A stretch of 64,000 nucleotides of DNA from Mycobacterium intermedium. GTDB lineage: Bacteria > Actinomycetota > Actinomycetes > Mycobacteriales > Mycobacteriaceae. The notes under the pieces were generated by a model that was given only the letters and a program-made list of their open reading frames with translations, did not search any database and was not told the origin of the DNA. Both the position numbers and the translations under genes were made by a program. Positions 27,624-35,520 of the stretch are shown in pieces. The stretch is taken from positions 40,334-104,333 of the forward strand of contig NZ_MVHT01000011.1 in assembly GCF_002086275.1 (NCBI RefSeq), read 5' to 3'. The first letter of the stretch is position 1. Each line of letters begins with the position of its first letter.

Positions 27624-28829
27624 GTGTCGTTCGTGATCGCCACAACGGAGTTGGTGCAGGGCGCGACGACGCAATTGGCGGCCATCGGCACGTCACTGGC
27701 CGAGGCCTCGGCCGCGGTTTCGGGCCCCACAACGGCGATCGCGACCGCCGCCCAAGACGAGGTGTCCCTCGCGATCGCCGCCCTGTTCGCAAACTTCGGC
27801 CGAGAATTTCAGACAGTGAATGGCCAAGCCCAGGCGTTTCATTCGCGGTTCGTCAACCTGCTGAACTCCAGCGCCGGGGCCTACGCGAGCGCCGAGGCCG
27901 TTAATGCCGCGGCTGCTACCAGCGTCGATCCGCTCACCCGGTGGGCTCAAGTCTTCAACACCACGGCCAAGAACGCTCAAGCGTCGTTCGGCGCCGTCCC
28001 GGCCGGCCTCAACACGCTGGTCAGTGGCGTGTCCACCGGGCTCAACCAACTGGCGACCAATCCCGCGGCATTCGTCGGCAATCTGCGCAACGCGGCGCAG
28101 TCGGTGTTCCTGTTGGGCGCCGACGAGCAACTCGGGTGGTCCGTCGCGCACCACACACTTGGTGGCAACACGCAGGCGGTCAACGGAAGCGTGGAACCTC
28201 CCGAAATTGTTGACGTCCCGGACGTGCACCTGCAGCTGTACCAGGGGTTCGTCGGCCTCGGAGATTTCTCGACGGGTTCCGGTCTCGCGACGGCTCTGGT
28301 CAATTTCGCGTCGTCGCCGGCCAGCGGTGTGCTCATCGGTGCGGTGTCCCCCTTGATCAGCCCGGCCGTGGCGTTGTGGAACAGCGCGGGCTCGGTCTTT
28401 GCGGACATCACCGGCGGCAACCCGACGGGCGCCCTTTATGGCCTGATCAACACCCCCGCCAACGTTGTCGACGGGTTCTTCAACGGCGCCACCCTCAATC
28501 TGGACGCGCTGGCGCCGGTGTTCGACCCGTGGGTCTACTCCGGATCCCTGGGCAAAGAACACCTGGAGGGCCTTACCTACACCTTCGGCGGATTGTTCAG
28601 TCCAGGGGAAGTGGTCACCGGTGCCAGCGGCCCGGAGTTCTACGGCACCGGCGGTTCCATGCTCAACGGCTTGGGTCCGCATCTCAGTTTCCACCCGCCC
28701 GATGACTTTGCCGGCGGCTACCTGAACATGCCGGGCTGGGGAGTGGGTCCGATCGCGGCCGGCGCGGGTCTGCTCAGCGTGCTCGGACACGCGCTGGGCG
28801 GCAGCCTGCTGGTTCCGCTGCCGGCCTAA
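27624..28829 (+). CDS. PE family protein with long C-terminal domain (paralogue 2)
   Basis: The 401-residue tandem paralogue of the preceding gene has the same PE domain (MSFVIATTELVQ; FANFGREFQTVNGQAQAFHSRFV). Its C-terminal domain is collinear (ISPAVALWNSAGSVFADIT, PANVVDGFFNGATLN, HLSFHPPDDFAGG). The GTG at 27624 has a GGAGGGG site at 27612-27618 and gives the canonical PE start. The two PE genes are separated by 154 bp and together follow the divergent NRPS promoter region. No PPE partner is adjacent, unusual for secreted PE proteins, although a PPE-PE pair lies 5 kb downstream. A role in envelope passage of the metallophore is inferred from context only. Confidence 0.88.
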   Translation: MSFVIATTELVQGATTQLAAIGTSLAEASAAVSGPTTAIATAAQDEVSLAIAALFANFGREFQTVNGQAQAFHSRFVNLLNSSAGAYASAEAVNAAAATSVDPLTRWAQVFNTTAKNAQASFGAVPAGLNTLVSGVSTGLNQLATNPAAFVGNLRNAAQSVFLLGADEQLGWSVAHHTLGGNTQAVNGSVEPPEIVDVPDVHLQLYQGFVGLGDFSTGSGLATALVNFASSPASGVLIGAVSPLISPAVALWNSAGSVFADITGGNPTGALYGLINTPANVVDGFFNGATLNLDALAPVFDPWVYSGSLGKEHLEGLTYTFGGLFSPGEVVTGASGPEFYGTGGSMLNGLGPHLSFHPPDDFAGGYLNMPGWGVGPIAAGAGLLSVLGHALGGSLLVPLPA

Positions 28830-28900
28830 CGCGCCGGCCGTTGCGAGCACCGGCGAATGATTGACTAGGTCGACCGAAGCCGTGCACGGAAGGCGACTCA

Positions 28901-29716
28901 ATGAGCAAGTCCGCGCCCGAACTGGGCGAAGTCCAGGAAACGTTGCTGATTCCGCTCTATGCCCGCGCGTGGGACGCCGCGTCCCGCCGTCCGGTGCTCG
29001 GCGACAAACGCGCTCGCGAACTCGTCGACGCCATCGACTACGACTTCAGCCGCTTCAGCGGCGGGTCGCTGCCCGGCTCCGTGTCTCGGACGTCGATCTT
29101 CGACGGCTGGACGGCCCGGTTCCTCCAGGATCATCCCGACGGGACGGTCGTCGAACTGGGCACCGGGCTGAACACCCGGTTCGACCGACTCGACAACGGC
29201 CGGGTGCACTGGTTCGACCTCGACCTGCCCGATGTAATCTCCTTGCGCCGCAAGTTCTTCCATGACAGCGACCGCCGAACCATGATCGCCGGCTCGGTCC
29301 TCGACACCGACTGGTTCGACGTGGTGGCCGCCTGCCCCGGCCCGTACCTTTTTCTCAGCGAAGCGGTTCTGATCTACCTCCGCGACGACGAGGTACGCCA
29401 AGCGCTCACCCAAATCCGCGACCGCTTCCCGGGTTCGCAGATCGCATTCGACACTGCCGGCCAGAAGATGATCGACAACCAGCACAAGAACAAATCGTTG
29501 GCGCAGGTGCGAGGCCGCATGCAATGGGTCTGCGACGAGCCACGCGACCTCGAGGGTTGGGGGCTGGAATTGCTCGACACCAGAACGCTGGCGACCCCGC
29601 AACCCGACATCGCCAAAACCTGGCCGTGGCAACGCCGTTACGGCATGGCGTTGGTGTCGCGCCTGTCTCCGGCGATGGTCAACGTCTACAAGTTCAACCT
29701 GTTCCGGCTCGGTTAG
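28901..29716 (+). CDS. Class I SAM-dependent methyltransferase, LCMT/TcmP family
   Basis: The 271-residue product resembles the leucine carboxyl methyltransferase/TcmP O-methyltransferase family. It has an N-terminal ETLLIPLYARAWDAA helix, SAM motif I as VVELGTGLNTRFDR near residue 83, the acidic WFDLDLPDVI block, and YLFLSEAVLIYL near residue 150. The ATG at 28901 has a GGAAGG site. Genes of this family often accompany polyketide or peptide metallophore clusters, so it may methylate the product, for example at a carboxylate or hydroxyl, but the substrate is not evident. Its stop overlaps the convergent ABC gene stop by 4 bp. Confidence 0.82.
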   Translation: MSKSAPELGEVQETLLIPLYARAWDAASRRPVLGDKRARELVDAIDYDFSRFSGGSLPGSVSRTSIFDGWTARFLQDHPDGTVVELGTGLNTRFDRLDNGRVHWFDLDLPDVISLRRKFFHDSDRRTMIAGSVLDTDWFDVVAACPGPYLFLSEAVLIYLRDDEVRQALTQIRDRFPGSQIAFDTAGQKMIDNQHKNKSLAQVRGRMQWVCDEPRDLEGWGLELLDTRTLATPQPDIAKTWPWQRRYGMALVSRLSPAMVNVYKFNLFRLG

Positions 29717-31461
29717 GACGACTGCAGATGCCAGCCGCGGGCGCGTAGCCGTTCTGCCCAGAATCGGGCGTAGGTCCCGCCCTCGGCCAGCAGTTGTTCG
29801 TGGCGTCCGCGGGCGGTGATCCGACCGGATTCGACGACGAGGATCTGATCGGCGTCCAGCACCGTCGAAAGGCGGTGTGCCACAACGATGACCGTGCGTT
29901 CTCGGGCCAACTCACCAATGGCGCCCGCCACCGCGGCCTCGTTGACGGCGTCGAGCGCGGCGGTGGCTTCGTCCAGCAGCACGATGGGCGCGTTCTTGAG
30001 CAACGCGCGAGCGATGGCAACGCGTTGTCTTTCCCCGCCGGAAAGTGCCGCTCCCCCCTCACCGACGCGAGCGTTCCATCCGTCGGGGAGACGATCGACC
30101 ACCTCGTCGAGGCGCGCGATGGCGGCGACCCGATGCAGGTCGCCTTCCGTGGCGTCGGGATCGGCCATCCGCAGGTTGTCGGCGATGGTGCCGTCGAAGA
30201 GGTAGGCGTCCTCGAAAACGTTCGCCGTCAGCTTGGCGACGTTGCGGGTGCCGACCTCGCGCAAATCGTTGCCGCCCAGCAAGATGCTGCCGTCGTCCAC
30301 GTCGAAGAATCGGCCGATCAAGCGCAGCAGCGTGGTCTTTCCGGCGCCGGACGGGCCGACGATCGCGGTGAGGCTGCCACTCGGGATGGTCGCATCGACG
30401 CCCCGAATCACCTCGCTGCCGTCCCCGTAACCGAAACGCACGCCCCGCAATTCGATATCGGTGCCGGCCGGCAGCACCGCGCGATCGGGTTCCGGCAGCG
30501 GCGGCACGGCAAGCAGGTCGCGCACCCGGACGATCGCGTCGGCCGTGACTTGGACGTGGCCGGCGAGGTCACCCAGCTGCGAGATCGGATCGATCATCCG
30601 CAGCGTGATGATCAGCAGACCGATCATGGTCGGCAGCGCAAGCTCACCGCGCAACGTCAGAGCGACCGTCAACGCGACGACCGTCGTGACGACCAGCTGC
30701 ATCGTGCCGAAGCACGCGATCAGCCCCCACGCCCCGCGAATGGTCAACCGCGACTGTGAGTGTTGTTGGCGGGTAAGGGATTCTTCCAGGGTGCCGAGCT
30801 CGCGGCGGTTGAGCACACCGTAAGCGCGCAGCGTCGGTTGCATGCGGGCGTACTCGACGATCCGCGACGCGGTGGCGCCGATGTCGGTCTCGTACTGGGC
30901 GTCGTTGCGGTGCACGATCCCCATGAACAGCCGCAGCGCGAGCACGCACAACACCGCGCCCACGGTCAACGCCAGCCCAATGCGCCAGTCGCTCAGGTAA
31001 CTACCGACGATCAGGGTGGCAGGTGCGCTCACGCCGACGACCAGATGGCGCAGCAGGTGCGCCGGAAAGTCCGCCACGTCAACGGCATCCTTGGTGACCA
31101 GGCGCGCGACCGGTCCGGTGCGGTCGGCGCCGAACCAGCCCACCGGCAGGGCGGCCAGTTGGTTCCCGATCCGGCCGTGAAAACTGGTCAGCACACCCGT
31201 TCCGACCAGATAGCCCAACGACGTGCTCCACGCCAGCAATCCATGATGCACCACAACGGTCACGGCGATCGCCGCGATGCAGAACCAGAGCTGACCCCAC
31301 TGGGTGGGCCGCTGTATCAGGGCACCGATCAGGGGGACGACGAACAGGAACCCCAGGCCCTGCAGAACTCCCTGCGCGGCTTGCACGACCAGCATCCTGC
31401 GCAGGTTTCGGCGCCCACGGTCGTCGAGCAATTCGAGCAGATAGCGAATGATGATGCTCAC
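29713..31461 (-). CDS. ABC transporter half-subunit (TMD-NBD), YbtQ/IrtB-like
   Basis: A 582-residue fused membrane and ATPase half-transporter. Six transmembrane helices span roughly residues 20-300. The NBD carries GPSGAGKTTLLRLIGR near residue 360, a canonical [14 protein letters not shown] signature and VLLDEATAALD. The GTG at 31461 overlaps the upstream partner stop as GTGA, so the pair is a heterodimer. Similar half-transporter pairs are YbtPQ (yersiniabactin import) and mycobacterial IrtAB (mycobactin import and reduction). There is no N-terminal siderophore-interacting domain, so if it is an importer, reduction must be done elsewhere. Direction of transport cannot be read from sequence. 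Confidence 0.88.
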   Translation of the reverse strand: MSIIIRYLLELLDDRGRRNLRRMLVVQAAQGVLQGLGFLFVVPLIGALIQRPTQWGQLWFCIAAIAVTVVVHHGLLAWSTSLGYLVGTGVLTSFHGRIGNQLAALPVGWFGADRTGPVARLVTKDAVDVADFPAHLLRHLVVGVSAPATLIVGSYLSDWRIGLALTVGAVLCVLALRLFMGIVHRNDAQYETDIGATASRIVEYARMQPTLRAYGVLNRRELGTLEESLTRQQHSQSRLTIRGAWGLIACFGTMQLVVTTVVALTVALTLRGELALPTMIGLLIITLRMIDPISQLGDLAGHVQVTADAIVRVRDLLAVPPLPEPDRAVLPAGTDIELRGVRFGYGDGSEVIRGVDATIPSGSLTAIVGPSGAGKTTLLRLIGRFFDVDDGSILLGGNDLREVGTRNVAKLTANVFEDAYLFDGTIADNLRMADPDATEGDLHRVAAIARLDEVVDRLPDGWNARVGEGGAALSGGERQRVAIARALLKNAPIVLLDEATAALDAVNEAAVAGAIGELARERTVIVVAHRLSTVLDADQILVVESGRITARGRHEQLLAEGGTYARFWAERLRARGWHLQSS

Positions 31462-33230
31462 CGCCCAACCTCCAGTTGCTCGGCGACGTCGAATTCGACG
31501 TTCCTCTCCTGCTCCCACAGCCGTGCATAGATTCCGTTGTTGCGCAGCAATTCCGGGTGCGTACCGGCCTCGGCGATGCGGCCTCGGTCGAGTACGGCGA
31601 TGGCGTCAGCACCCCGAATTGTGTTGAGCCGGTGGGCGATCACCAGCACCGTCCGGCCGCGCGCGACCTCGCTGAGGGCCTCCTGGATGCGGGCCTCGTT
31701 TTCCGGGTCGGCGCTTGCGGTGGCCTCGTCGAGCACCAGGATCGGACGATCGGCCAGGATCGCCCGGGCGATGCAGACGCGCTGTCGTTCACCGTTGGAC
31801 AGCGCGGCGTCTTCGCCGACAACCGAGTCGAACCCGCGCGGCAATGCTTCGATCGTGGACAAGATTTGGGCTTTCTCCGCTGCGCTGCGCACCGCCGCAT
31901 CGTCGGCGTCGGGGCGACCGAGACGGATGTTGTCGCGAATGCTCATGGCCGACAACAGATGCGAGTCCTGGAAGACAAACGCGACGTGGTGATACAACTC
32001 GGCCGGGTCTATGTCGCGCAGATCGACTCCGTACAGTTCGACCGAACCTTCGCAAGGGTCATTGAATCTGGGCAACAGCTTGGCCAAGGTGGATTTCCCG
32101 GAACCCGACGGTCCGACCAGCGCGGTGATCGTCCCCCGATCGAGACGAAGGTCGATCCCGTTGAGTGCGACCGTGTCGCCGTAGGTGACCCGCACGCCGC
32201 GCAGCCGAACCACCGGCCCAGCGGTCGAGGGATCGAGCTGGACCGGCTCACTCGGGGTCGGAAGCTCTGGGGTGGCCAGCAATTCCCGGATCTCGCGGTA
32301 GACCTTCAGCGCGGTCACCAAGGGGTGCACCGACATCAACAGGGTCATCCATCCCGACGTGATGACGGTGCCGAACACCAAGAACGCAATGAAGACTCCC
32401 AGTGGGAGATCGCCGTTGGCGGCGAGGATTCCGCCCGTCGTCGCAACGACGAGCAGGATGCTCGGCGGTGACAGCAGTATCTCCGCGGTGACGCTCGCGA
32501 CGCTGGTGGATTTGGCCCAGTCGAGGAAGAAGTGCGCGAAAGCGCGAGATACCTCCCGGAACCGGCGACTCGGCGCGCCCGGCGTGCCGAAAGCCTTCAC
32601 GACACCGATGCCGTTCACGAACTCGACGGCCGCGCCGTTGAGGCGCGCGAGCCATTCCATGAACTCGGGATACTTGGTCCCCGCGCTGGCCGCGGCGCGT
32701 TGGTACGCGGCAGCCCCGGCCAACACCGGGAGCAGGGTGGCCAATGCCATGCGCCAGTCGAGAACGAAGAGGTAGACGAACGCCACCACAGGCGGCACCG
32801 CGGCCGCGCTGATCTCGACGATCGAGTGCGCGATGAGCCGGTGCAGGGCGGCGACGTCGTCTTCCACAGCCTTCTTGACGATCCCGGAGTTGCGATCGCT
32901 GAACCAGCCGAGCGGCACCCTGCTCAGCTTGGCCAGGAGTTCACGGCGGATCCGAAACGACACCCGGATGTCGGCGAGATGCGTCATCACTCCCGCGGCC
33001 AGGACGCCCAATTGTCTTGCGGCCAGCGCGACGACCGCCACGACGATGATCGGCCAGACGTCGGTGTCGCCCACGAGAAGTCGCCGGCTCACCTCTACGA
33101 CGGCGAACAGTGGCGCCATGCCGGCCAGCGAGCTGACCGCGGCCAGCAGACCACAGCCGATCAGAGTTGCGCGCGCCGACTTGAGAATTCCCGGCGGTTG
33201 CGCGGCTGTTGGTTCAGTGTCTGGTCGCAC
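31458..33230 (-). CDS. ABC transporter half-subunit (TMD-NBD), YbtP/IrtA-like
   Basis: A 590-residue partner of the following half-transporter. It has an N-terminal six-helix TMD (first helix near residues 25-45) and an NBD with GPSGSGKSTLAKLLPRF near residue 375. A divergent signature, LSNGERQRVCIARA, and Walker B LVLDEATASAD follow. The second glycine of LSGG is Asn here. I chose the GTG at 33230 because a GGAGG site lies 6 nt upstream; two in-frame GTGs lie slightly further up. It lacks the SIP domain of IrtA. Divergent from the riboswitch-PPE unit, it is preceded by two inverted repeats that may be operators. Confidence 0.88.
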   Translation of the reverse strand: MRPDTEPTAAQPPGILKSARATLIGCGLLAAVSSLAGMAPLFAVVEVSRRLLVGDTDVWPIIVVAVVALAARQLGVLAAGVMTHLADIRVSFRIRRELLAKLSRVPLGWFSDRNSGIVKKAVEDDVAALHRLIAHSIVEISAAAVPPVVAFVYLFVLDWRMALATLLPVLAGAAAYQRAAASAGTKYPEFMEWLARLNGAAVEFVNGIGVVKAFGTPGAPSRRFREVSRAFAHFFLDWAKSTSVASVTAEILLSPPSILLVVATTGGILAANGDLPLGVFIAFLVFGTVITSGWMTLLMSVHPLVTALKVYREIRELLATPELPTPSEPVQLDPSTAGPVVRLRGVRVTYGDTVALNGIDLRLDRGTITALVGPSGSGKSTLAKLLPRFNDPCEGSVELYGVDLRDIDPAELYHHVAFVFQDSHLLSAMSIRDNIRLGRPDADDAAVRSAAEKAQILSTIEALPRGFDSVVGEDAALSNGERQRVCIARAILADRPILVLDEATASADPENEARIQEALSEVARGRTVLVIAHRLNTIRGADAIAVLDRGRIAEAGTHPELLRNNGIYARLWEQERNVEFDVAEQLEVGR

Positions 33231-33283
33231 GCACACCCTCCGTCGCACTGTCTTGCGGCGGGCCGGCCCCGCAACAAGGCTCT

Positions 33284-33302
33284 ACCTCATCACGTTTGAG
33301 GT
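33284..33302. repeat. Inverted repeat ACCTCA-N7-TGAGGT upstream of ABC operon
   Basis: Perfect 6-bp arms flank TCACGTT about 54 bp upstream of the ABC transporter start. The spacer heptamer TCACGTT is itself directly repeated 12 bp later (33302-33308), giving an interlocked inverted and direct repeat. The location fits an operator or promoter element. No family consensus is recognised. Confidence 0.4.
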
Positions 33303-33377
33303 CACGTTAGAGGCCCGTTTATGGCCCGAGTGCTACCCGCGCGCAATTGCGTCAACCATAGATCTGCCGGTTCCTCA

Positions 33378-33392
33378 TGCGAAAGATTTGCA
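33378..33392. repeat. Inverted repeat TGCGA-N5-TTGCA between ABC operon and riboswitch
   Basis: This imperfect inverted repeat shares CATGCGAA and a downstream GCA with the element at 27578-27592. It lies in the 375-bp spacer between the ABC operon (minus) and the cobalamin riboswitch (plus), so it could serve either promoter. The rest of that spacer, apart from 33284-33308, holds nothing recognisable. Confidence 0.3.
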
Positions 33393-33605
33393 GTAACGTC
33401 GGAGGCGATTGCCTGACGCAAGCGATTCGCGGGAGGTGGCTTGATGGATAAGCCCTCACCTGATTTAAGCGCCGCGTTCCGTAGACGTTGCTGAATCCCC
33501 GGTGCGCCCGTGCGTCGGCTGATCATTCCGGCTGCCATCCCGCGGCACGATTGCGCTAAGTGCAGCCCGCGGGGGCGGTGGGATGCGACAATGTCGCGCG
33601 TACGG

Positions 33606-33773
33606 CGATGATGATGCAGGAAGCCGGTGAAAATCCGGCGCGGTCCCGCCACTGTCATCGGGGAGCGACCCTCACAGGCCACGGCTATTGGTTGGAAGGC
33701 GAGGCGAGCGGTGATCCGAGAGCCAGGAGACTCACATCATCGCGACCTGCTAACCCGGAGCGGAGCACTCCGG
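33606..33773 (+). promoter_or_regulatory. Cobalamin (B12) riboswitch
   Basis: The B12 core is clear. GCCGGTGAAAATCCGGCG and GGTCCCGCCACTGT (33623-33655) form the conserved central box, and AGCCAGGAGAC (33721-33731) is the downstream consensus. Closing helix P1 pairs CGATGATG (33606-33613) with CATCATCG (33735-33742). A further hairpin CCGGAG/CTCCGG (33755-33760 with 33768-33773) overlaps GGAG sequences just before the small ORF at 33790 and may act as the expression platform by masking its ribosome site. In M. tuberculosis a riboswitch of this class precedes PPE2, the same gene type found here. Confidence 0.93.
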
Positions 33774-33789
33774 AGAGAGCTGGCGCCTT

Positions 33790-33885
33790 ATGACGCTATA
33801 TCCGTCGTCCGGCGGTCCCTGTATTGCGTGCGCGCCCACTGATGCGCTGATCGCCCTCTTGCCCCCTGGGACCGGTTGGCAATGA
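33790..33885 (+). CDS. 31-codon uORF between riboswitch and PPE2-like gene
   Basis: The ORF starts ATG at 33790 and encodes 31 residues (MTLYPSSGGPCIACAPTDAL then IALLPPGTGWQ). Its TGA overlaps the PPE start codon as ATGA. A GGAGAGAG site (33772-33779) precedes it and lies next to the riboswitch expression-platform hairpin, while the PPE start itself has only a weak ribosome site. Expression of PPE thus probably depends on reinitiation after the uORF. B12 riboswitch control of uORF translation has been reported for metE and PPE2 in M. tuberculosis. A CxxC motif (CIAC) is present. Whether the peptide has a function is unknown. Confidence 0.6.
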   Translation: MTLYPSSGGPCIACAPTDALIALLPPGTGWQ

Positions 33886-35507
33886 CCGGCCCGGTGTGGA
33901 TGGCTTTCCCGCCGGAGGTGCACTCGGCGCTGCTGTCCAGCGGCCCGGGACCGGGTCCGCTGCTCGCCTCCGCGGCGGCGTGGCGGGCGCTGAGCACCGA
34001 ATACGCCGAGGCCGCCGAGGAGCTGACGACGCTGCTGGGAACGGTCCAGGCCGGTGCCTGGGAGGGCCCGACCGCGGCGGCGTACGCCGCCGCCCACCCA
34101 CCGTTTCTGGCGTGGCTGACACAGGCCGGCGTCGACAGCGCCGCGACAGCCACCCTGCAGGAGACCGTGGCCAGCGCCTACACGACCGCTCTGGCTGCCA
34201 TGCCCACCCTCGGTGAGTTGGCCGCCAACCACGCCATACACGCGGCATTGGTGGCGACGAATTTCTTTGGCATCAACACCATTCCGATCGCGCTCAACGA
34301 GGCCGACTATGTCCGGATGTGGGTTCAGGCCGCCACGACGATGAGCACCTATCAGGGAGTCTCGGCCGCGGCGTTGGGTGCATCACCGCCACCGCAACCG
34401 GCGCCGGCGATCGTCAAGGCCGACGGAACCCAAAATGGCGGCGCCCCCGCGGCTGCCTCGTCCGACCCGTTCGCGGCGATCACCGACTTTTTCGCGGCGG
34501 TCGAACGGGTCTTCAACAGTGTCGGCGCTGAAAGCGGCGGCGACCTGATCTCTTACATCTTCAGCGTTCCGCCCGGCACCGATCCGGTGTCGTGGTTCGT
34601 CGGAAAGATCGGCTCCTTGTCGTCCCCGGTCAGCGGCTACCCGGCCCTACTGCAGGGCCTTACGAGTGCGGCGGGGAACAACCCCGCGTTGCTCGCCCTG
34701 GCCTACTTGTTCGGCGCGGCCGCGATCGGCTACGACCTGACGATCCAGGTCATCCAGTTCGTCGTCACCTTTCCCCTGTTGGGGGTCACCCTGGCCGCCC
34801 CGTTGCTGGCCGTTCCGGCGGGATTGGCCGGAGTGGGGGCTGCCGGCGTTGTGGGCATCGTCGAGGTGGCCGCTCACGCGCACGCGGACGTGGCCCCGAT
34901 CCCGGAGGCGCCCGCCGTCCCCGCCGTAACCCCTGCGCCGTCGTCGGTTTCGGCCGCTGCCGCTCCGGCCGCGGCGCCAGCGGCGGCGCCCACGGTTGCC
35001 CCGGCGACTCCGATAGCGGGTCCCACGGTTGCCACCCCCCTCGGGCCCAGCGCACCACCACCCGGGAGCGTGGGCGCGGGGCCATTCCCCTACCTGGTGG
35101 GCGGCGCGGCCAAGATGGGTGTCCTGGCAACTGCGCAGACCGGCGTCAAGCGCAAGGCCGCCCAACCGGATATTGCGGCGCTCCCGGCGGCCGTCGCGGC
35201 GGCCGCGCGGGACAAGACCCGGTCGCGTCGCAAACGGCGGGACAAGGTCGAGATGAAAGGCCGCGGTTATGAATACATGGACTTGGACGGCGGTGCTGTC
35301 GACGACCCCGGCCCCGTGGCGCCCACCGCTGCATCGGACCGTGGCGCGGGCCTCCTGGGTGCCGCCGAGGCAGCTCGCCAGGAGGAGGTCGTTGCCCCGG
35401 CCGCGGGGTTGACCACGCTTGTTGACGACGGATTCGACGGCGCGCCACGAGAGCCGATGATGCCGAGCACCTGGGCGCGGGGGCCGTCCTGGGATAGCGA
35501 ATCATGA
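33882..35507 (+). CDS. PPE family protein, PPE2-like
   Basis: The 541-residue product has an N-terminal PPE domain (about 1-175; VWMAFPPEVHSALLSSGPG, and WEGPTAAAYAAAHPP). It closely resembles M. tuberculosis PPE2 (Rv0256c), including the NFFGINTIPIALNE block. A hydrophobic segment (about 280-330) and an Ala/Pro-rich linker follow. The C-terminal tail has a basic cluster (RSRRKRRDK near 450) followed by GRGYEYMDLD and PMMPSTW. PPE2 is linked by its riboswitch to cobalt/B12 physiology and has been reported to enter host nuclei through a basic motif at the equivalent place. The ATG at 33882 overlaps the uORF stop. cobQ and cobU, which follow PPE2 in M. tuberculosis, are absent here. Confidence 0.92.
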   Translation: MTGPVWMAFPPEVHSALLSSGPGPGPLLASAAAWRALSTEYAEAAEELTTLLGTVQAGAWEGPTAAAYAAAHPPFLAWLTQAGVDSAATATLQETVASAYTTALAAMPTLGELAANHAIHAALVATNFFGINTIPIALNEADYVRMWVQAATTMSTYQGVSAAALGASPPPQPAPAIVKADGTQNGGAPAAASSDPFAAITDFFAAVERVFNSVGAESGGDLISYIFSVPPGTDPVSWFVGKIGSLSSPVSGYPALLQGLTSAAGNNPALLALAYLFGAAAIGYDLTIQVIQFVVTFPLLGVTLAAPLLAVPAGLAGVGAAGVVGIVEVAAHAHADVAPIPEAPAVPAVTPAPSSVSAAAAPAAAPAAAPTVAPATPIAGPTVATPLGPSAPPPGSVGAGPFPYLVGGAAKMGVLATAQTGVKRKAAQPDIAALPAAVAAAARDKTRSRRKRRDKVEMKGRGYEYMDLDGGAVDDPGPVAPTAASDRGAGLLGAAEAARQEEVVAPAAGLTTLVDDGFDGAPREPMMPSTWARGPSWDSES

Positions 35508-35520
35508 ACCGGGGGGTGAC

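Noticed and set aside
34900..35260. Additional plus-strand gene in the Pro/Ala-rich linker of the PPE gene
   Set aside because: The alternative frame is an Arg-rich shadow of low-complexity coding sequence with no start context.
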